A stretch of DNA of 64,000 nt from Variovorax sp. PMC12 (GTDB lineage: Bacteria > Pseudomonadota > Gammaproteobacteria > Burkholderiales > Burkholderiaceae_C), in the NCBI RefSeq assembly GCF_003019815.1, contig NZ_CP027774.1:930001-994000 (forward strand), written 5' to 3'. This document shows, piece by piece, positions 1 to 9,084 of this stretch. Every line of letters starts with the position of its first letter. Position 1 is the stretch's first letter. A program made the position numbers and the translations under genes. The notes under the pieces are model-generated. The model was not told where the DNA came from and did no database searches. It worked only from the letters and a program-made list of their open reading frames with translations.

Positions 1-62
1 CCCGTCCTGCGGTTGCCGTCCGTCTTCGCTCGTTCTCGTTCGCCTTCGCCCGTCCGTCCCCC

Positions 63-1271
63 ATGCCTCAAGCCGCTCCCGTCCAGCCCCTGGCTGGCCT
101 ACGTGTTCTCGACCTGTCCCGCGTGCTCGCGGGCCCGATGTGCGCGATGGCGCTGGCCGACCTGGGCGCCGACGTCATCAAGGTCGAGCACCCCAGCCGC
201 GGCGACGACACGCGCGACTGGGGCGTTCGCGTGGGCACCCGCAACACCTCGTATTTCAACAGCGCCAACCGCAACAAGCGCTCCGTCACCATCGACCTGC
301 AGTCCGCCGCGGGCGTGCAGATCGCGCGCGAACTCGCCGCGAAATCTGACGTGGTGATCGAGAACTTCAAGGTCGGCGGCGCCGACAAGCTGGGCCTGGG
401 CTACGAGCAGCTCAGCGCGTCGAACCCGCGCCTGGTCTACTGCTCCATCTCCGGCTATGCGCGAAGCACCTCGGAGGCACAGCGCCCGGGCTACGACCTG
501 CTGGTGCAGGGCGAGGCCGGCATCATGGCCATGAACGGCGAAGCGGGCCAGGGGCCGCTGAAGTTCGGCGTCGCCGCGGTCGACATGTTCACCGGCATGT
601 ACGCGGGCCAGGCCATCCTCGCGGCGCTGTACGAGCGGCACGCCACGGGACGCGGGCGCCATGTGCAGATGGCGCTCTACGACTGCGGCCTGATGATCAC
701 CTCTTACTACGGCATGGAGGCCATGCTGAAGGCGGGCGACCCGCCCAAGTTCGGCAACGCGCATCCTTCGATCGTTCCCTACGGCGTCTTCGATGCCGCG
801 GACGGCCCGGTGGTCATCACCGTGGGCAACAACGGCCAGTTCGTGCGCTTCTGCGAGCAGGTCGTCGGCCGGCCCGAGTGGGCCGCCGACCCCCGCTTCG
901 CCACCAACACCGAGCGCTCGGCCAACCGCGAGATCCTGCTGCCGCTGGTGCGCGAAGCCCTGCGCGGGTTGAGCCGCCGCGAGTTGCTCGCCAGCCTGGC
1001 GGCGGCCGGCATCCCCTGCGGCGAAGTGCTGGGCATGTACGAGGCGCTGACCTCGCCGCGCACCGCCCAGGCCAACCTGCTGCACCACTTCGACGACGCG
1101 GAGGCCGGGCCGCAGAGCGTGCTCGCGCCTCCCTACGTGATGGACGGCGAGCGCACGTCCGTGCGTCGGCCACCGCCCCACCTGGGTCAGCACACCGACG
1201 AGGTGCTTCGCGAAGTGCTGGCCATGGACGACCAGGCCATTGCCGCGGCGCGCGCGCAGCAGGCGATCTGA
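63..1271 (+). CDS. CaiB/BaiF class III CoA-transferase
   Basis: A 402-residue cytoplasmic enzyme of the class III CoA-transferase family, which moves CoA from one acyl-CoA to a free carboxylate. The start PLAGLRVLDLSRVLAGPM and the motif ADLGADVIKVEHP are family hallmarks. Asp174 in AAVDMFTGMYAG lies where formyl-CoA transferase has its catalytic aspartate. Length is normal for the family. The ATG at 63 is the first in-frame start and directly precedes the conserved domain. A Bug binding protein follows 52 nt downstream, and a convergent acyl-CoA operon lies beyond, so it probably activates an imported carboxylic acid. The substrate cannot be read from the sequence. Confidence 0.9.
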   Translation: MPQAAPVQPLAGLRVLDLSRVLAGPMCAMALADLGADVIKVEHPSRGDDTRDWGVRVGTRNTSYFNSANRNKRSVTIDLQSAAGVQIARELAAKSDVVIENFKVGGADKLGLGYEQLSASNPRLVYCSISGYARSTSEAQRPGYDLLVQGEAGIMAMNGEAGQGPLKFGVAAVDMFTGMYAGQAILAALYERHATGRGRHVQMALYDCGLMITSYYGMEAMLKAGDPPKFGNAHPSIVPYGVFDAADGPVVITVGNNGQFVRFCEQVVGRPEWAADPRFATNTERSANREILLPLVREALRGLSRRELLASLAAAGIPCGEVLGMYEALTSPRTAQANLLHHFDDAEAGPQSVLAPPYVMDGERTSVRRPPPHLGQHTDEVLREVLAMDDQAIAAARAQQAI

Positions 1272-1323
1272 CCCGCCGCGGCCGCACGCCAGGACACCCT
1301 TTCATCTTTCAGAAAGAACAGAC

Positions 1324-2328
1324 ATGAACCAAGCTCACATCATCAGCCGCCGCCACCTGCTGGCCACCGGCGCCGCAGGCGCACTTTCCACCCTGGGCCT
1401 GCCTGCCTTCGCGGCAGACGCCGAATGGCCGGGCAAGATCGTCAAGATGGTCGTGGCCTTCCCCGCTGGCGGCCCGACCGACACCGCCGCGCGCATCACT
1501 TCGCAGAAGCTCGGCGAACGCCTGGGCACCTCGATCATGGTGGACAACCGCCCCGGCGCGTCCGGCTCCATCGGCACGGCCCAGTTCATCAAGTCGCCGG
1601 CCGACGGCAACACGCTGTCGATGTTCGGCATGCCGGCACTGCTGGCACCGCTGCTGTACAAGAACGGCGCCTACGACGTGGAGAAGGACTTCATGTGCGT
1701 GGCGACCGTGTACGACCTGCCCATGGCCATCGTCGTCAACCCGACGCTGATGCCGGGCGTGGACTCGCTGCAAAGCCTCATCGCCCATGCCAAGGCCGCG
1801 AAGACGCCGCTGAACTACACCAGCTCGGGCGCGGGCAGCTTCGGCCACCTGGCCATGGAGCAGCTGAAGGACCTGGGCGGCTTCGACATGCAGCACGTGC
1901 CCTACCGCGGCAGCGCGCCGGCCGTGACAGACCTGCTGGGCGGCCAGCTCGGCGTGATGTTCGCGGACGTGGTCGCGGCCCTGCCGCACATCAAGTCGGG
2001 CAAGCTGCGCGCCGTCGCCGTGAGCTCGCCGCGCGGCAACGTGTTGCTGCCCGGCGTGAAGACGGTCTCGGCCCAGGGCTTCCCCAACTTCGACTTCGAT
2101 TCGTGGGGCGGCCTCATCGCACCGCTGGGCACGCCCGCATCGGTGGTGGCACGCATCAACAAGGAGCTCTCCGACATCCTGTCCAAGGACAAGGACGTGC
2201 AGGACAAGCTGGTCCACGCCGGCGCCATCGCCGCGTACCAACCCGCCGCGGCCATGCGCAAGCGGCTGTCCGCGGATGCCGCGCGCTGGACCAAGGTGGC
2301 CAAGGACAAGAATATCAGCGCCGTCTGA
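1324..2328 (+). CDS. Bug/TctC-family solute-binding protein
   Basis: A 334-residue periplasmic binding protein of the Bug (tripartite tricarboxylate transporter receptor) family. The signal peptide has a twin-arginine-like RR at residues 9-10, a hydrophobic stretch and a likely cleavage after AFA near residue 31. The Bug signatures follow: VAFPAGGPTDTAARI, VDNRPGASGSIG, HVPYRGSAPAVTDLLGGQ and the C-terminal LVHAGA block. I chose the ATG at 1324, which starts the signal peptide and lies downstream of AGAAAGAACAGAC. Bug proteins capture carboxylates or other small organics for TctAB-type permeases. No TctA or TctB gene is present, so its permease must be elsewhere. Probably co-transcribed with the CoA-transferase. 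Confidence 0.9.
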   Translation: MNQAHIISRRHLLATGAAGALSTLGLPAFAADAEWPGKIVKMVVAFPAGGPTDTAARITSQKLGERLGTSIMVDNRPGASGSIGTAQFIKSPADGNTLSMFGMPALLAPLLYKNGAYDVEKDFMCVATVYDLPMAIVVNPTLMPGVDSLQSLIAHAKAAKTPLNYTSSGAGSFGHLAMEQLKDLGGFDMQHVPYRGSAPAVTDLLGGQLGVMFADVVAALPHIKSGKLRAVAVSSPRGNVLLPGVKTVSAQGFPNFDFDSWGGLIAPLGTPASVVARINKELSDILSKDKDVQDKLVHAGAIAAYQPAAAMRKRLSADAARWTKVAKDKNISAV

Positions 2329-2351
2329 GTCTTCGCGGCCCGGCCAAGCTT

Positions 2352-2392
2352 CCCGAAATGCCGGAGGCCGTGTCCGGCATCCGCTTTTCGGG
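2352..2392. terminator. Bidirectional hairpin terminator
   Basis: A perfect 8-bp inverted repeat, ATGCCGGA (2358-2365) and TCCGGCAT (2373-2380), has a 7-nt loop. It is nested in an outer CCCGAAA/TTTCGGG pairing (2352-2358 with 2386-2392) that puts A and T runs on the flanks. It lies between the convergent Bug and hydrolase genes, so it could stop transcription from both sides. Confidence 0.6.
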
Positions 2393-2408
2393 GGCCTCGC
2401 ACCAGGCA

Positions 2409-3260
2409 TCAACCGGCGAATCCCGCGAGCAGCGCATTGAACTTCCCCGCGTTCTCGATGAACATGAAGTGCGAGCCCGCTTCCCCTTCCTCGAAGATCT
2501 CCACCCTGGCGCCGGGCACCTGGGTCGCCTCCCACCGCATGCAGCTGTGTGGCACCAGGCTGCCCTCGCCGCCGATGAAGAGCGTCGGCCGGTCGATGCG
2601 CGGTAGCACCTCGCGCCAGTCCTGGTGGCAGTGGTTGTAGAGCAGGTCGGCCGCCGCGGCGCGTGGCATCTTCAAGTTCATGTCGACGATCCACTGGAAG
2701 GCCTCGGCGGGCATGTCGGCCGTGACCATGGAGCGCAGGAAGCCGACCGTGGCCTCCACCCCGCCCGCGCCTCGCAGTGCATTGGCGGTCTCGACCACGC
2801 TTTCGGCCGTGAAGATGGGGCCGTAGTCAGCGACCTGCTGGTCGGTCCACTCGGGGTTGCGCGTGAGGCATGTCGCCTGGTCGCAGAACACGTACCGGCC
2901 TATACGCCCGGCTGCGAACAGGTCGAAGTGGCACCAGAGCACCGAGCAGCCCATCGAGTGGCCGACGATGGTCACGTCCCGCAGGTCGAGCGCGACCAGC
3001 GCATTCTGCAGGTCGGCCGCAAGGCGCGGGATGCGGTAGCCTCGCCCCGGCTTGTCCGAATCGCCATGGCCGCGCAGGTCGAACGCGATCACGCGATACC
3101 GGTCCGCCAGGCCTTCGAGTTGGTACCTGTACTGTTCGGCCGTTTGCGACCAGCCAGGGATGAGCACCAGGGGAGCCCCGTTGCCGGCCTCCAGGTAGCT
3201 CAACCGGACGTCGCCGTCCACGGCGACGGTCTTGCGGGCGATGCCTGTCTTGGTTTCCAT
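2409..3260 (-). CDS. Alpha/beta-fold hydrolase
   Basis: A 283-residue cytoplasmic alpha/beta hydrolase. Visible elements are the oxyanion-hole region LVLIPGWSQ (residues 31-39), the DLRGHGDSD strand (61-69), the nucleophile elbow VGHSMG with Ser102, and His264 in GSHFMFIEN. The acid position falls in FIGGEGS, so Glu232 may replace the usual Asp. The start at 3260 is chosen because CCAAGGAG lies 6 nt upstream, and the longer open frame has no family similarity. It ends the - strand operon after the TRAP permease. A role in hydrolysing the imported ester, lactone or ring-cleavage product is likely. The exact substrate is unknown. Confidence 0.82.
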   Translation of the reverse strand: METKTGIARKTVAVDGDVRLSYLEAGNGAPLVLIPGWSQTAEQYRYQLEGLADRYRVIAFDLRGHGDSDKPGRGYRIPRLAADLQNALVALDLRDVTIVGHSMGCSVLWCHFDLFAAGRIGRYVFCDQATCLTRNPEWTDQQVADYGPIFTAESVVETANALRGAGGVEATVGFLRSMVTADMPAEAFQWIVDMNLKMPRAAAADLLYNHCHQDWREVLPRIDRPTLFIGGEGSLVPHSCMRWEATQVPGARVEIFEEGEAGSHFMFIENAGKFNALLAGFAG

Positions 3261-3294
3261 GCTTTTCTCCTTGGTGTGCGCAAACAGTTGAATC

Positions 3295-5247
3295 TCAGAG
3301 GAACCCGATGGAAAGCCACGGAATGGCCGCCACGGCCGTGGTGCCGACGAGCAGGGCCAGCATGTAGCCGACGATGGGCCTGATGCCCTCGTCGGGCCGC
3401 ACGCGGCCGATGGCGCAGGCAGCGTAGTAGCCCACGCCCAGGGGCGGCGCGAACAGGCCCAGCCCCATCGACAACACAACGACCATGGCGTAGTGCACTT
3501 CGTGGATGCCCAACTGCCGCGCGATCGGAAACAGCAGCGGGCCGAACAGCACGATGGCCGGTATGCCCTCGAGCACGGAGCCCAGCACCACGAAGGCGAC
3601 GAGCGATACCGCCAGGAACATCGGCGCGCCGCCGGGCAGGCTGCCCATGACCTCCGCCAGCCAGCGCGAGAAGCCCGATTGCGTCAGCCCCCAGGCCATG
3701 GCGGTGGCCGTGCCGATGATCAGCAGGATCGCGCCCGACAGCGAGGCGGTTGCCACGAGCATCGGGCCCAGCCGCCGCCAGTCGAACTGCCGGTACACCA
3801 CGAGCCCGGCGACGACGGCATAGACGATGCCGATGGTCGACACCTCGGTCGCTGTGGCCACGCCCTCGACGACCGCCGCACGGATCACGAACGGCAATGC
3901 CAGTGCGGGCAGCGCCACCAGGCCCAGCTTCAGCACCTGCCGCACCTCGGGCCGCGCGATACCGCTCAGGTCGTCGTGCCGATTGCGCACGTACACCACC
4001 ACGCACAGCATCAGGCCCAGGACGACGGCCGGCAGCAGCCCGCCCGTGAACAGCGCCGCGATCGACACGCCCGTGACCGAGCCGATGGTGATGAGCACGA
4101 GGCTGGGCGGAACGGTCTCGGTTTGCGCGCCGGTGGCCGCGAGCAGCGCCACCAGTTCGCCCTCGGCGGCGCCGCGTTTCTTCATCTCGGGGAACAGCGC
4201 GGGCGCGATGGCCGCCATGTCGGCCGCCTTGGAGCCCGAAATGCCCGACACCAGGTACATCGCCCCCACCAGCACATAGGAAAGGCCTCCCCTCACATGG
4301 CCCAGCAGGCTGGCAAGGAACGAGACCATCGCCTTCGCCATGCCCGTCATCTCGATGAGCAGGCCCAGAAAGACGAACAACGGCACCGCCAGCAGAATGA
4401 GGTGCGACATGCCTTCGTCCATGCGCCCGACGATCACGGGCAGCGCGGTGTCGGTGGTCAGCGCGAGGTAGCCGAAGGTGCCGAGGCCGAAAGCGAACGC
4501 GATAGGGATGCCGCAAAGCACGCAGGCCAGCACCACGCCGACGAAGAAAACCAGCAGGTTGAGCCGGCCCAGGTCTTCGAACACCGCGCGGCCCAGGGTG
4601 AATGCCGCGATGAGCGTCACGACGATCGCCAAGGCCTGGAACGACGTCTTCCAGTCGAAGTCGCGCAACAGCCGCAGCGCCGCGAACATGGCCATGAGCG
4701 CCACGCCCACCGGCAGCGCGGCGGCGCGCCAGGCGTTGGAGATGTCCAGCGCCGGCGTGGTGATGAAGCGCTCTTCCGACGCGTATTCCCACGCAGGCCA
4801 CACCACCATCGCCAGGAAAGCGAGGGCTGCGTAGAGCGACACGGCCTCGGCGAAGCGGCGGCGCGTCGGCGGCAATTTCGACACCAGCGCGGTCATGCGC
4901 ATGTGCTCGCCGCGCCGCAGCGCCACCACCGCGCCCAGCATGGCAAGCCAGATGAAGAGCATCGAAGCGAGTTCGTCCGACCAGATCAGCGGCTGGTGCA
5001 GTACGAAGCGCGCGACCACGCCCGCCAGCAGCACCACCACGTCGGCCAGCACCAGGGCGCCGGCCGCGCCGTCCACCAGCGCGCCAAGCAGCCGCTCGAT
5101 GCGCGAGGTCAACGAGGTGAACGAGCTCGGGTTGGCCTCGTTGGCCGCGTCGCCGTGGCCGTGGCCGTGCGCGCCGGCCGGGTCTTCCACGGTCGGGGAA
5201 CCCGCGTGATGCTCGGGCGGCCGCGCCGCCGGGCGCGGCGCGTTCAT
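3295..5247 (-). CDS. TRAP transporter fused DctQM permease
   Basis: A 650-residue inner-membrane protein joining the small DctQ and large DctM subunits of a TRAP uptake transporter. The first part (about residues 50-200) has four hydrophobic segments and the DctQ signature LIWSDELASMLFIWLAMLG. The rest is DctM, with GIPIAFAFGLGTFGYLAL, AVPLFVFLGLLIEMTGMA, SGSKAADMAAIAPALFPEM and TETVPPSLVLITIGSVTG. The start at 5247 overlaps the stop of the upstream dctP gene by 4 nt (ATGA). Open frame upstream of that lies over dctP and is not coding. The N-terminus is unusual, with a polar leader containing HGHGHGD before the first membrane helix. It couples Na+ or H+ entry to solute uptake. Confidence 0.9.
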   Translation of the reverse strand: MNAPRPAARPPEHHAGSPTVEDPAGAHGHGHGDAANEANPSSFTSLTSRIERLLGALVDGAAGALVLADVVVLLAGVVARFVLHQPLIWSDELASMLFIWLAMLGAVVALRRGEHMRMTALVSKLPPTRRRFAEAVSLYAALAFLAMVVWPAWEYASEERFITTPALDISNAWRAAALPVGVALMAMFAALRLLRDFDWKTSFQALAIVVTLIAAFTLGRAVFEDLGRLNLLVFFVGVVLACVLCGIPIAFAFGLGTFGYLALTTDTALPVIVGRMDEGMSHLILLAVPLFVFLGLLIEMTGMAKAMVSFLASLLGHVRGGLSYVLVGAMYLVSGISGSKAADMAAIAPALFPEMKKRGAAEGELVALLAATGAQTETVPPSLVLITIGSVTGVSIAALFTGGLLPAVVLGLMLCVVVYVRNRHDDLSGIARPEVRQVLKLGLVALPALALPFVIRAAVVEGVATATEVSTIGIVYAVVAGLVVYRQFDWRRLGPMLVATASLSGAILLIIGTATAMAWGLTQSGFSRWLAEVMGSLPGGAPMFLAVSLVAFVVLGSVLEGIPAIVLFGPLLFPIARQLGIHEVHYAMVVVLSMGLGLFAPPLGVGYYAACAIGRVRPDEGIRPIVGYMLALLVGTTAVAAIPWLSIGFL

Positions 5248-6257
5248 GCGAGCTTGCCCGCGCTGCGCTCCAGCAGCGCCCATGCTTCGTCGCCGTACTT
5301 GGCTTTCCACTCCGCATAGAAGCCGGCCTTGCGCAGCTGGTCGCGGAAGGCGCCGGGGTCGGGCTGGCTGACCTGCATGCCCTTGGCCGCGAGCTCCTTC
5401 TGCAGGTTGGCGTTGAGCTCGGCGACGTCGGTTCGCTCCTTCAGCGCCGCCGCGTTGATGTGCTTCGCGACGATGGCCTGCAGCGCGGGCGGCAGCTTGT
5501 CCCATGCACGCTTGTTGGCCAGGAACCAGAAGCCGTCCCACATGTGGTTGCTCATCGAGCAGAACTTCTGCACTTCGTAGAGCTTGGCGGTCGAGATGAT
5601 GGCAAGCGGGTTCTCCTGCCCGTCGACGATCTTCGTCTGCAGCGCGGAATACACCTCGGCGAAGTTGATCGACGTGGGCGCGGCGTCCAGCGCCTTGAAC
5701 ATCGAGGTCCACAGCGGCGACACCGGCACGCGGATCTTGAAACCCTTCAGGTCGGCCGGCGACGCAATGGCCTTGTTCGACGACGTGATCTGCCTGAACC
5801 CGTTGTCCCAGATCCTGTCCATGGCCACGATGTTGGACTTGGCGATCTGCATGCGGATATGGCTGCCCAGGTCCCCGTCCATGGCCTTCCATACGCTCGC
5901 GTAGTCGGGAAATGCAAAGCCCACGCCGCTGATGGAGGCTGCGGGCACCAGCGTCGACAGGATGAGTCCCGACAGCGTGAAGAACTCGACGCCGCCCGCG
6001 CGCAACTGGCTCAGCACGTCGGTGTCCGAGCCCAGCTGGTTGTTCGGGAAGATCTGGATGTCGACCTGGCCGCTGGTCTCCGCGCGGATCGCGTCGGCCA
6101 TCTCCTTGGCCCGGATGTTCATCGGGTGCGAGACCGGCAGGTTGTTGGCGTACTTGTAGTTGAAGACGTTCTTCTGCGCGAAGGCGTGGCGCAGGGGCAT
6201 GGCGAGGGTGGAAGCAGCGGCGGCGGTGCGCAGCACGGTACGGCGGTTGATGTTCAT
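5244..6257 (-). CDS. TRAP transporter substrate-binding protein DctP
   Basis: A 337-residue periplasmic receptor for the TRAP system. Residues 1-27 form a signal peptide with an RR pair (5-6) and end in RHAFAQ, so Tat or Sec export is possible. The DctP fold is shown by LPVSHPMNIRAKEMADAI, IFPNNQLGSDTDVL and LKGFKIRVP, whose Arg normally binds the ligand carboxylate. GQENPLAII is also a classic family motif. The stop codon overlaps the start of the fused dctQM gene, the usual translationally coupled order. It probably delivers the carboxylate metabolised by the ligase, thiolase and SDR encoded upstream in the same strand. Confidence 0.92.
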   Translation of the reverse strand: MNINRRTVLRTAAAASTLAMPLRHAFAQKNVFNYKYANNLPVSHPMNIRAKEMADAIRAETSGQVDIQIFPNNQLGSDTDVLSQLRAGGVEFFTLSGLILSTLVPAASISGVGFAFPDYASVWKAMDGDLGSHIRMQIAKSNIVAMDRIWDNGFRQITSSNKAIASPADLKGFKIRVPVSPLWTSMFKALDAAPTSINFAEVYSALQTKIVDGQENPLAIISTAKLYEVQKFCSMSNHMWDGFWFLANKRAWDKLPPALQAIVAKHINAAALKERTDVAELNANLQKELAAKGMQVSQPDPGAFRDQLRKAGFYAEWKAKYGDEAWALLERSAGKLA

Positions 6258-6316
6258 CTGTTGTCTCTATGTTCTGGTTTGTCTTGAATCCGATCGTCCG
6301 GGAAGAAAAGGCAGGC

Positions 6317-7906
6317 TCAGTGGGTGGTGGCCTCCCCGATCTCTCCGCGCTCCGAAAGGAGCCGGCGTATCTCGTTCTTGGTGACCTTGCCGTAGCCTGA
6401 CTTGGGCAGCGACTCCCAGAAGAAGACGCGCCGCGGCCAGCGGTACCTGGCGCAGCGGCCGTCGAGGTGGCCCAGGATGTCTTCGGTCGTCACGCCTTCG
6501 CGATCGCACACGAGCACGGCCACGCCCACCTCGCCCCACTTGGCGTCGGGCAGGCCCAGCACGGCGGCCTCGCGCACGGCGGGGTGCGTCAGCAGGATCT
6601 CCTCGACCTCGCGCGGGTAGACGTTGGAGCCGCCCGAGATGTACATGTCCGACTCTCGGCCCGTGATGTAGAGCAGGCCCTGCGCGTCCATGCGCCCCAG
6701 GTCGCCCGTGTGGAACCAGCCGCCGCGCACGGCCTTGGCCGTGGCCTCCGGGTTGTTGAAATATCCCGCGAACACGGCCGGTCCCCGGCAGCAGATTTCT
6801 CCGACGGCGCCGGCCGGCAGCCTTTGCATCTGCTCGTCGAGGATCGCGACTTCCATGCCGGTGCGCGGCCGCCCGCATGAGCCGATGTGCGCGTTGGCAT
6901 CCGCGTCGTCGGCCGAGTGCATCGTCGGCGGCAGCACCGTGATGCAACCCGTCACCTCGCCGAGGCCGAAGTACTGCACGAGCACCGGCCCCAGCTTCTG
7001 CAACGCGCGCTTCTGGTCGGCGCGGTACATCGGGGCGCCGGCGTAGATCACGTAGCGCAGCGAGCGGTGGTCGAACTCGTCGACCGACGGGTCTTCGACC
7101 AGCATCTTGACGATGGTCGGCACTGTGAAGAGGTTGCTGACCTTGTGGCGCTCGACCAGCGACCAGAACGCGCGCGGCTCCAGCCGGTCCGACGACGGCA
7201 GCACCGTGGCCGCGCCGCGCGCGACGTTCAGCAGCGCATGAATGCCCGCGCCGTGCGACAGGGGCGCCACGGCGATGGAGCAGTCGTTTTCGGTCGTGCC
7301 GGGAATCAGGTCGGCGAGATGATTGGCGACGACGAAGGCGAGCTGGCCGTGCGTCAGCACGGCCGCTTTCGGTTTGCCGGTCGTGCCCGAGGTGTAGAAG
7401 TACCACAGCGGTGTGCCGGCCTCGACATCGGCAACAAACTTTTGCGCCCCGGCATTGGCGGCGATCAGCGCCTCGTAGCCCTGTTCGCCCTGGCGCGGCG
7501 CCCCGATGGTGACGACGTGGCGCAAATGCGCGCTGGCACCGCGCACTGCGTCGACGTGCGCGGCAAAGCCGTCTTCGGCCAGCATCACCGTCGCCTCGCT
7601 CGAGCTGCCCAGATACGCCACTTCGGGCGGCGTGAGCCGGAAGTTGACCGGCACCCACACCGCACCCATGCGAAATGCGGCCCAGCAACTCTCGAACAGC
7701 GCGAGGTTGTTGCGCGACTGCACGAGCAACTTGTGGCCGGGCTGCATGCCCAGCGCGCGCAGCCCCTGCACGAGCGCATCGACGCGCGAGTCGATCTCGT
7801 GCCAGGTCCAGCTGCGGTCCTCGAGGATCAGGCCGGCACGCGCAGGAAACAGCGCCGCCGTCTGCGACAGCAGCACCGACAGGTTCGCGGCCTGCGCCTG
7901 GCTCAT
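6317..7906 (-). CDS. Acyl-CoA synthetase (AMP-dependent ligase)
   Basis: A 529-residue adenylate-forming ligase that activates a carboxylic acid to its CoA thioester through an acyl-AMP. The ATP-binding motif YTSGTTGKPK is at residues 171-180. The hinge region TGRESDMYISGGSNVYP and the C-terminal catalytic lysine in LPKSGYGKVTKNEIRR are intact, and length is normal. The start at 7906 overlaps the thiolase stop by 4 nt. The longer frame upstream overlaps the thiolase and is an artefact. Together with the downstream TRAP system it forms an import-and-activate unit. The acid could be aliphatic, aromatic or terpenoid. Confidence 0.9.
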   Translation of the reverse strand: MSQAQAANLSVLLSQTAALFPARAGLILEDRSWTWHEIDSRVDALVQGLRALGMQPGHKLLVQSRNNLALFESCWAAFRMGAVWVPVNFRLTPPEVAYLGSSSEATVMLAEDGFAAHVDAVRGASAHLRHVVTIGAPRQGEQGYEALIAANAGAQKFVADVEAGTPLWYFYTSGTTGKPKAAVLTHGQLAFVVANHLADLIPGTTENDCSIAVAPLSHGAGIHALLNVARGAATVLPSSDRLEPRAFWSLVERHKVSNLFTVPTIVKMLVEDPSVDEFDHRSLRYVIYAGAPMYRADQKRALQKLGPVLVQYFGLGEVTGCITVLPPTMHSADDADANAHIGSCGRPRTGMEVAILDEQMQRLPAGAVGEICCRGPAVFAGYFNNPEATAKAVRGGWFHTGDLGRMDAQGLLYITGRESDMYISGGSNVYPREVEEILLTHPAVREAAVLGLPDAKWGEVGVAVLVCDREGVTTEDILGHLDGRCARYRWPRRVFFWESLPKSGYGKVTKNEIRRLLSERGEIGEATTH

Positions 7907-9072
7907 GCCGCCTCCAGCACGCTGAGGTAGTTGGCGACGGCGGCGCCGCCCATGTTGAACACGGCGCCGGGCTTGCCCGTGTCCACCTGCATGTCGCCGG
8001 CCGTGCCGGTCAGTTGCATCGCGGCCATCACATGCTGCGACACGCCCGTCGCGCCGATGGGGTGGCCGCGCGACTTCAGGCCGCCAGAGGGGTTCACGGG
8101 CAGCCGGCCGTCCTTGCGCGTCACGCCGTCGAGAATCGCGCGTGCGCCCTGCCCGTGCGGCGCCAGGCCCATGGCCTCGTACTCCAGCAATTCGGCGATC
8201 GTGAAGCAGTCGTGCGTCTCGACGAAGCCCAGATCGTCGAGCGTGAGCCGTGCCGTTTCCAGGCCGCGCCGCCACGCCAACGCCGCACCTTCGAAGCGCG
8301 TCGGGTCGCGCCGCGACAGCGGCAGGTAGTCGTTGACCTGCGTGTGCGAGCGCCAGCGCACCGCCGGCACCTTGGCCGACCCGACGCGCGTCGACGAAAT
8401 GACCAGCGCCGCCGCGCCGTCGGACACCAGCGAACAGTCCGAGCGCTTGAGCGGTCCCGCGACGAAGGGGTTCTTGTCAGACGGATTGCGGCAGAAGTCG
8501 AACCCCAGGTCACGCCGCATGTGCGCATGGGGGTTGTGCACACCGTTGGCGTGGTTCTTGGCCGCGATGGCCGCGAGCGCATCGCTCTGGTCGCCGAAGC
8601 GCTCGAAGTAGCCGCCCGCGATGCGGCCGAACACGCCCGCGAAGCCCGCCGGCGTCGTGCCTTCCTCCTTCACATAGGAGCAGCGCAGCAGCGTCTGCGC
8701 GATGACCGGGCCGGGCACCGCGTTCATGATCTCGAAACCCACCACCAGCGCGTGGCGCACGCGGCCGCTCTTCACTGCGTCCAGCGCGGCCCAGATGGCG
8801 GCCGAACCCGTGGCGCATGCGTTCTCCAGCCGCACGGCCGGCACGTGGCGCAGGCCGGGCACGGCCAGCGCGACCAGCGACGCGCTGAAGTCCTGCGGCA
8901 CGAAGCCGCTGTTGAAGTGGCCGACGAAGATGCCGTCGATGTCCGCGGCCTCGAGCCCGGCTGTCTGCAGCGCGGGCTCGACGGCGTCGCGGATCAGTTG
9001 CTCGCCGTCGGCCGCGTCGAGCTTGCCGAAGGGCGTGTGGCCCCAGCCGATGATGTAGCTGTCGTTGCTCAT
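7903..9072 (-). CDS. Thiolase-like acetyl-CoA acetyltransferase / lipid-transfer-type thiolase
   Basis: A 389-residue thiolase of the SCP2/lipid-transfer-like branch. The nucleophile Cys86 is in ENACATGSAA. The branch motifs THDCFTIAELLEYE and GGLKSRGHPIGATG supply the other active-site residues. The second catalytic cysteine (C-x-G-G-G in classic thiolases) is replaced by FNMGGAAVAN, as is usual in this subfamily. It probably cleaves or forms a beta-ketoacyl-CoA. Family members often need a DUF35 OB-fold partner encoded next door. None is seen, while two PPC/DUF296 genes lie upstream. It is coupled to the ligase by a 4-nt overlap and follows the SDR by 12 nt. Confidence 0.87.
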   Translation of the reverse strand: MSNDSYIIGWGHTPFGKLDAADGEQLIRDAVEPALQTAGLEAADIDGIFVGHFNSGFVPQDFSASLVALAVPGLRHVPAVRLENACATGSAAIWAALDAVKSGRVRHALVVGFEIMNAVPGPVIAQTLLRCSYVKEEGTTPAGFAGVFGRIAGGYFERFGDQSDALAAIAAKNHANGVHNPHAHMRRDLGFDFCRNPSDKNPFVAGPLKRSDCSLVSDGAAALVISSTRVGSAKVPAVRWRSHTQVNDYLPLSRRDPTRFEGAALAWRRGLETARLTLDDLGFVETHDCFTIAELLEYEAMGLAPHGQGARAILDGVTRKDGRLPVNPSGGLKSRGHPIGATGVSQHVMAAMQLTGTAGDMQVDTGKPGAVFNMGGAAVANYLSVLEAA

Positions 9073-9084
9073 GGGATTCGCTCC

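Noticed and set aside
1..62. Pyrimidine-rich CGTCCGTC-type repeats at the left edge
   Set aside because: Too short and irregular to call a repeat element; probably the leader of the CoA-transferase gene.
3493..5319. Forward open frame of 608 codons over the DctQM gene
   Set aside because: Very His/Arg/Gln-rich shadow of a confirmed membrane transporter on the other strand.
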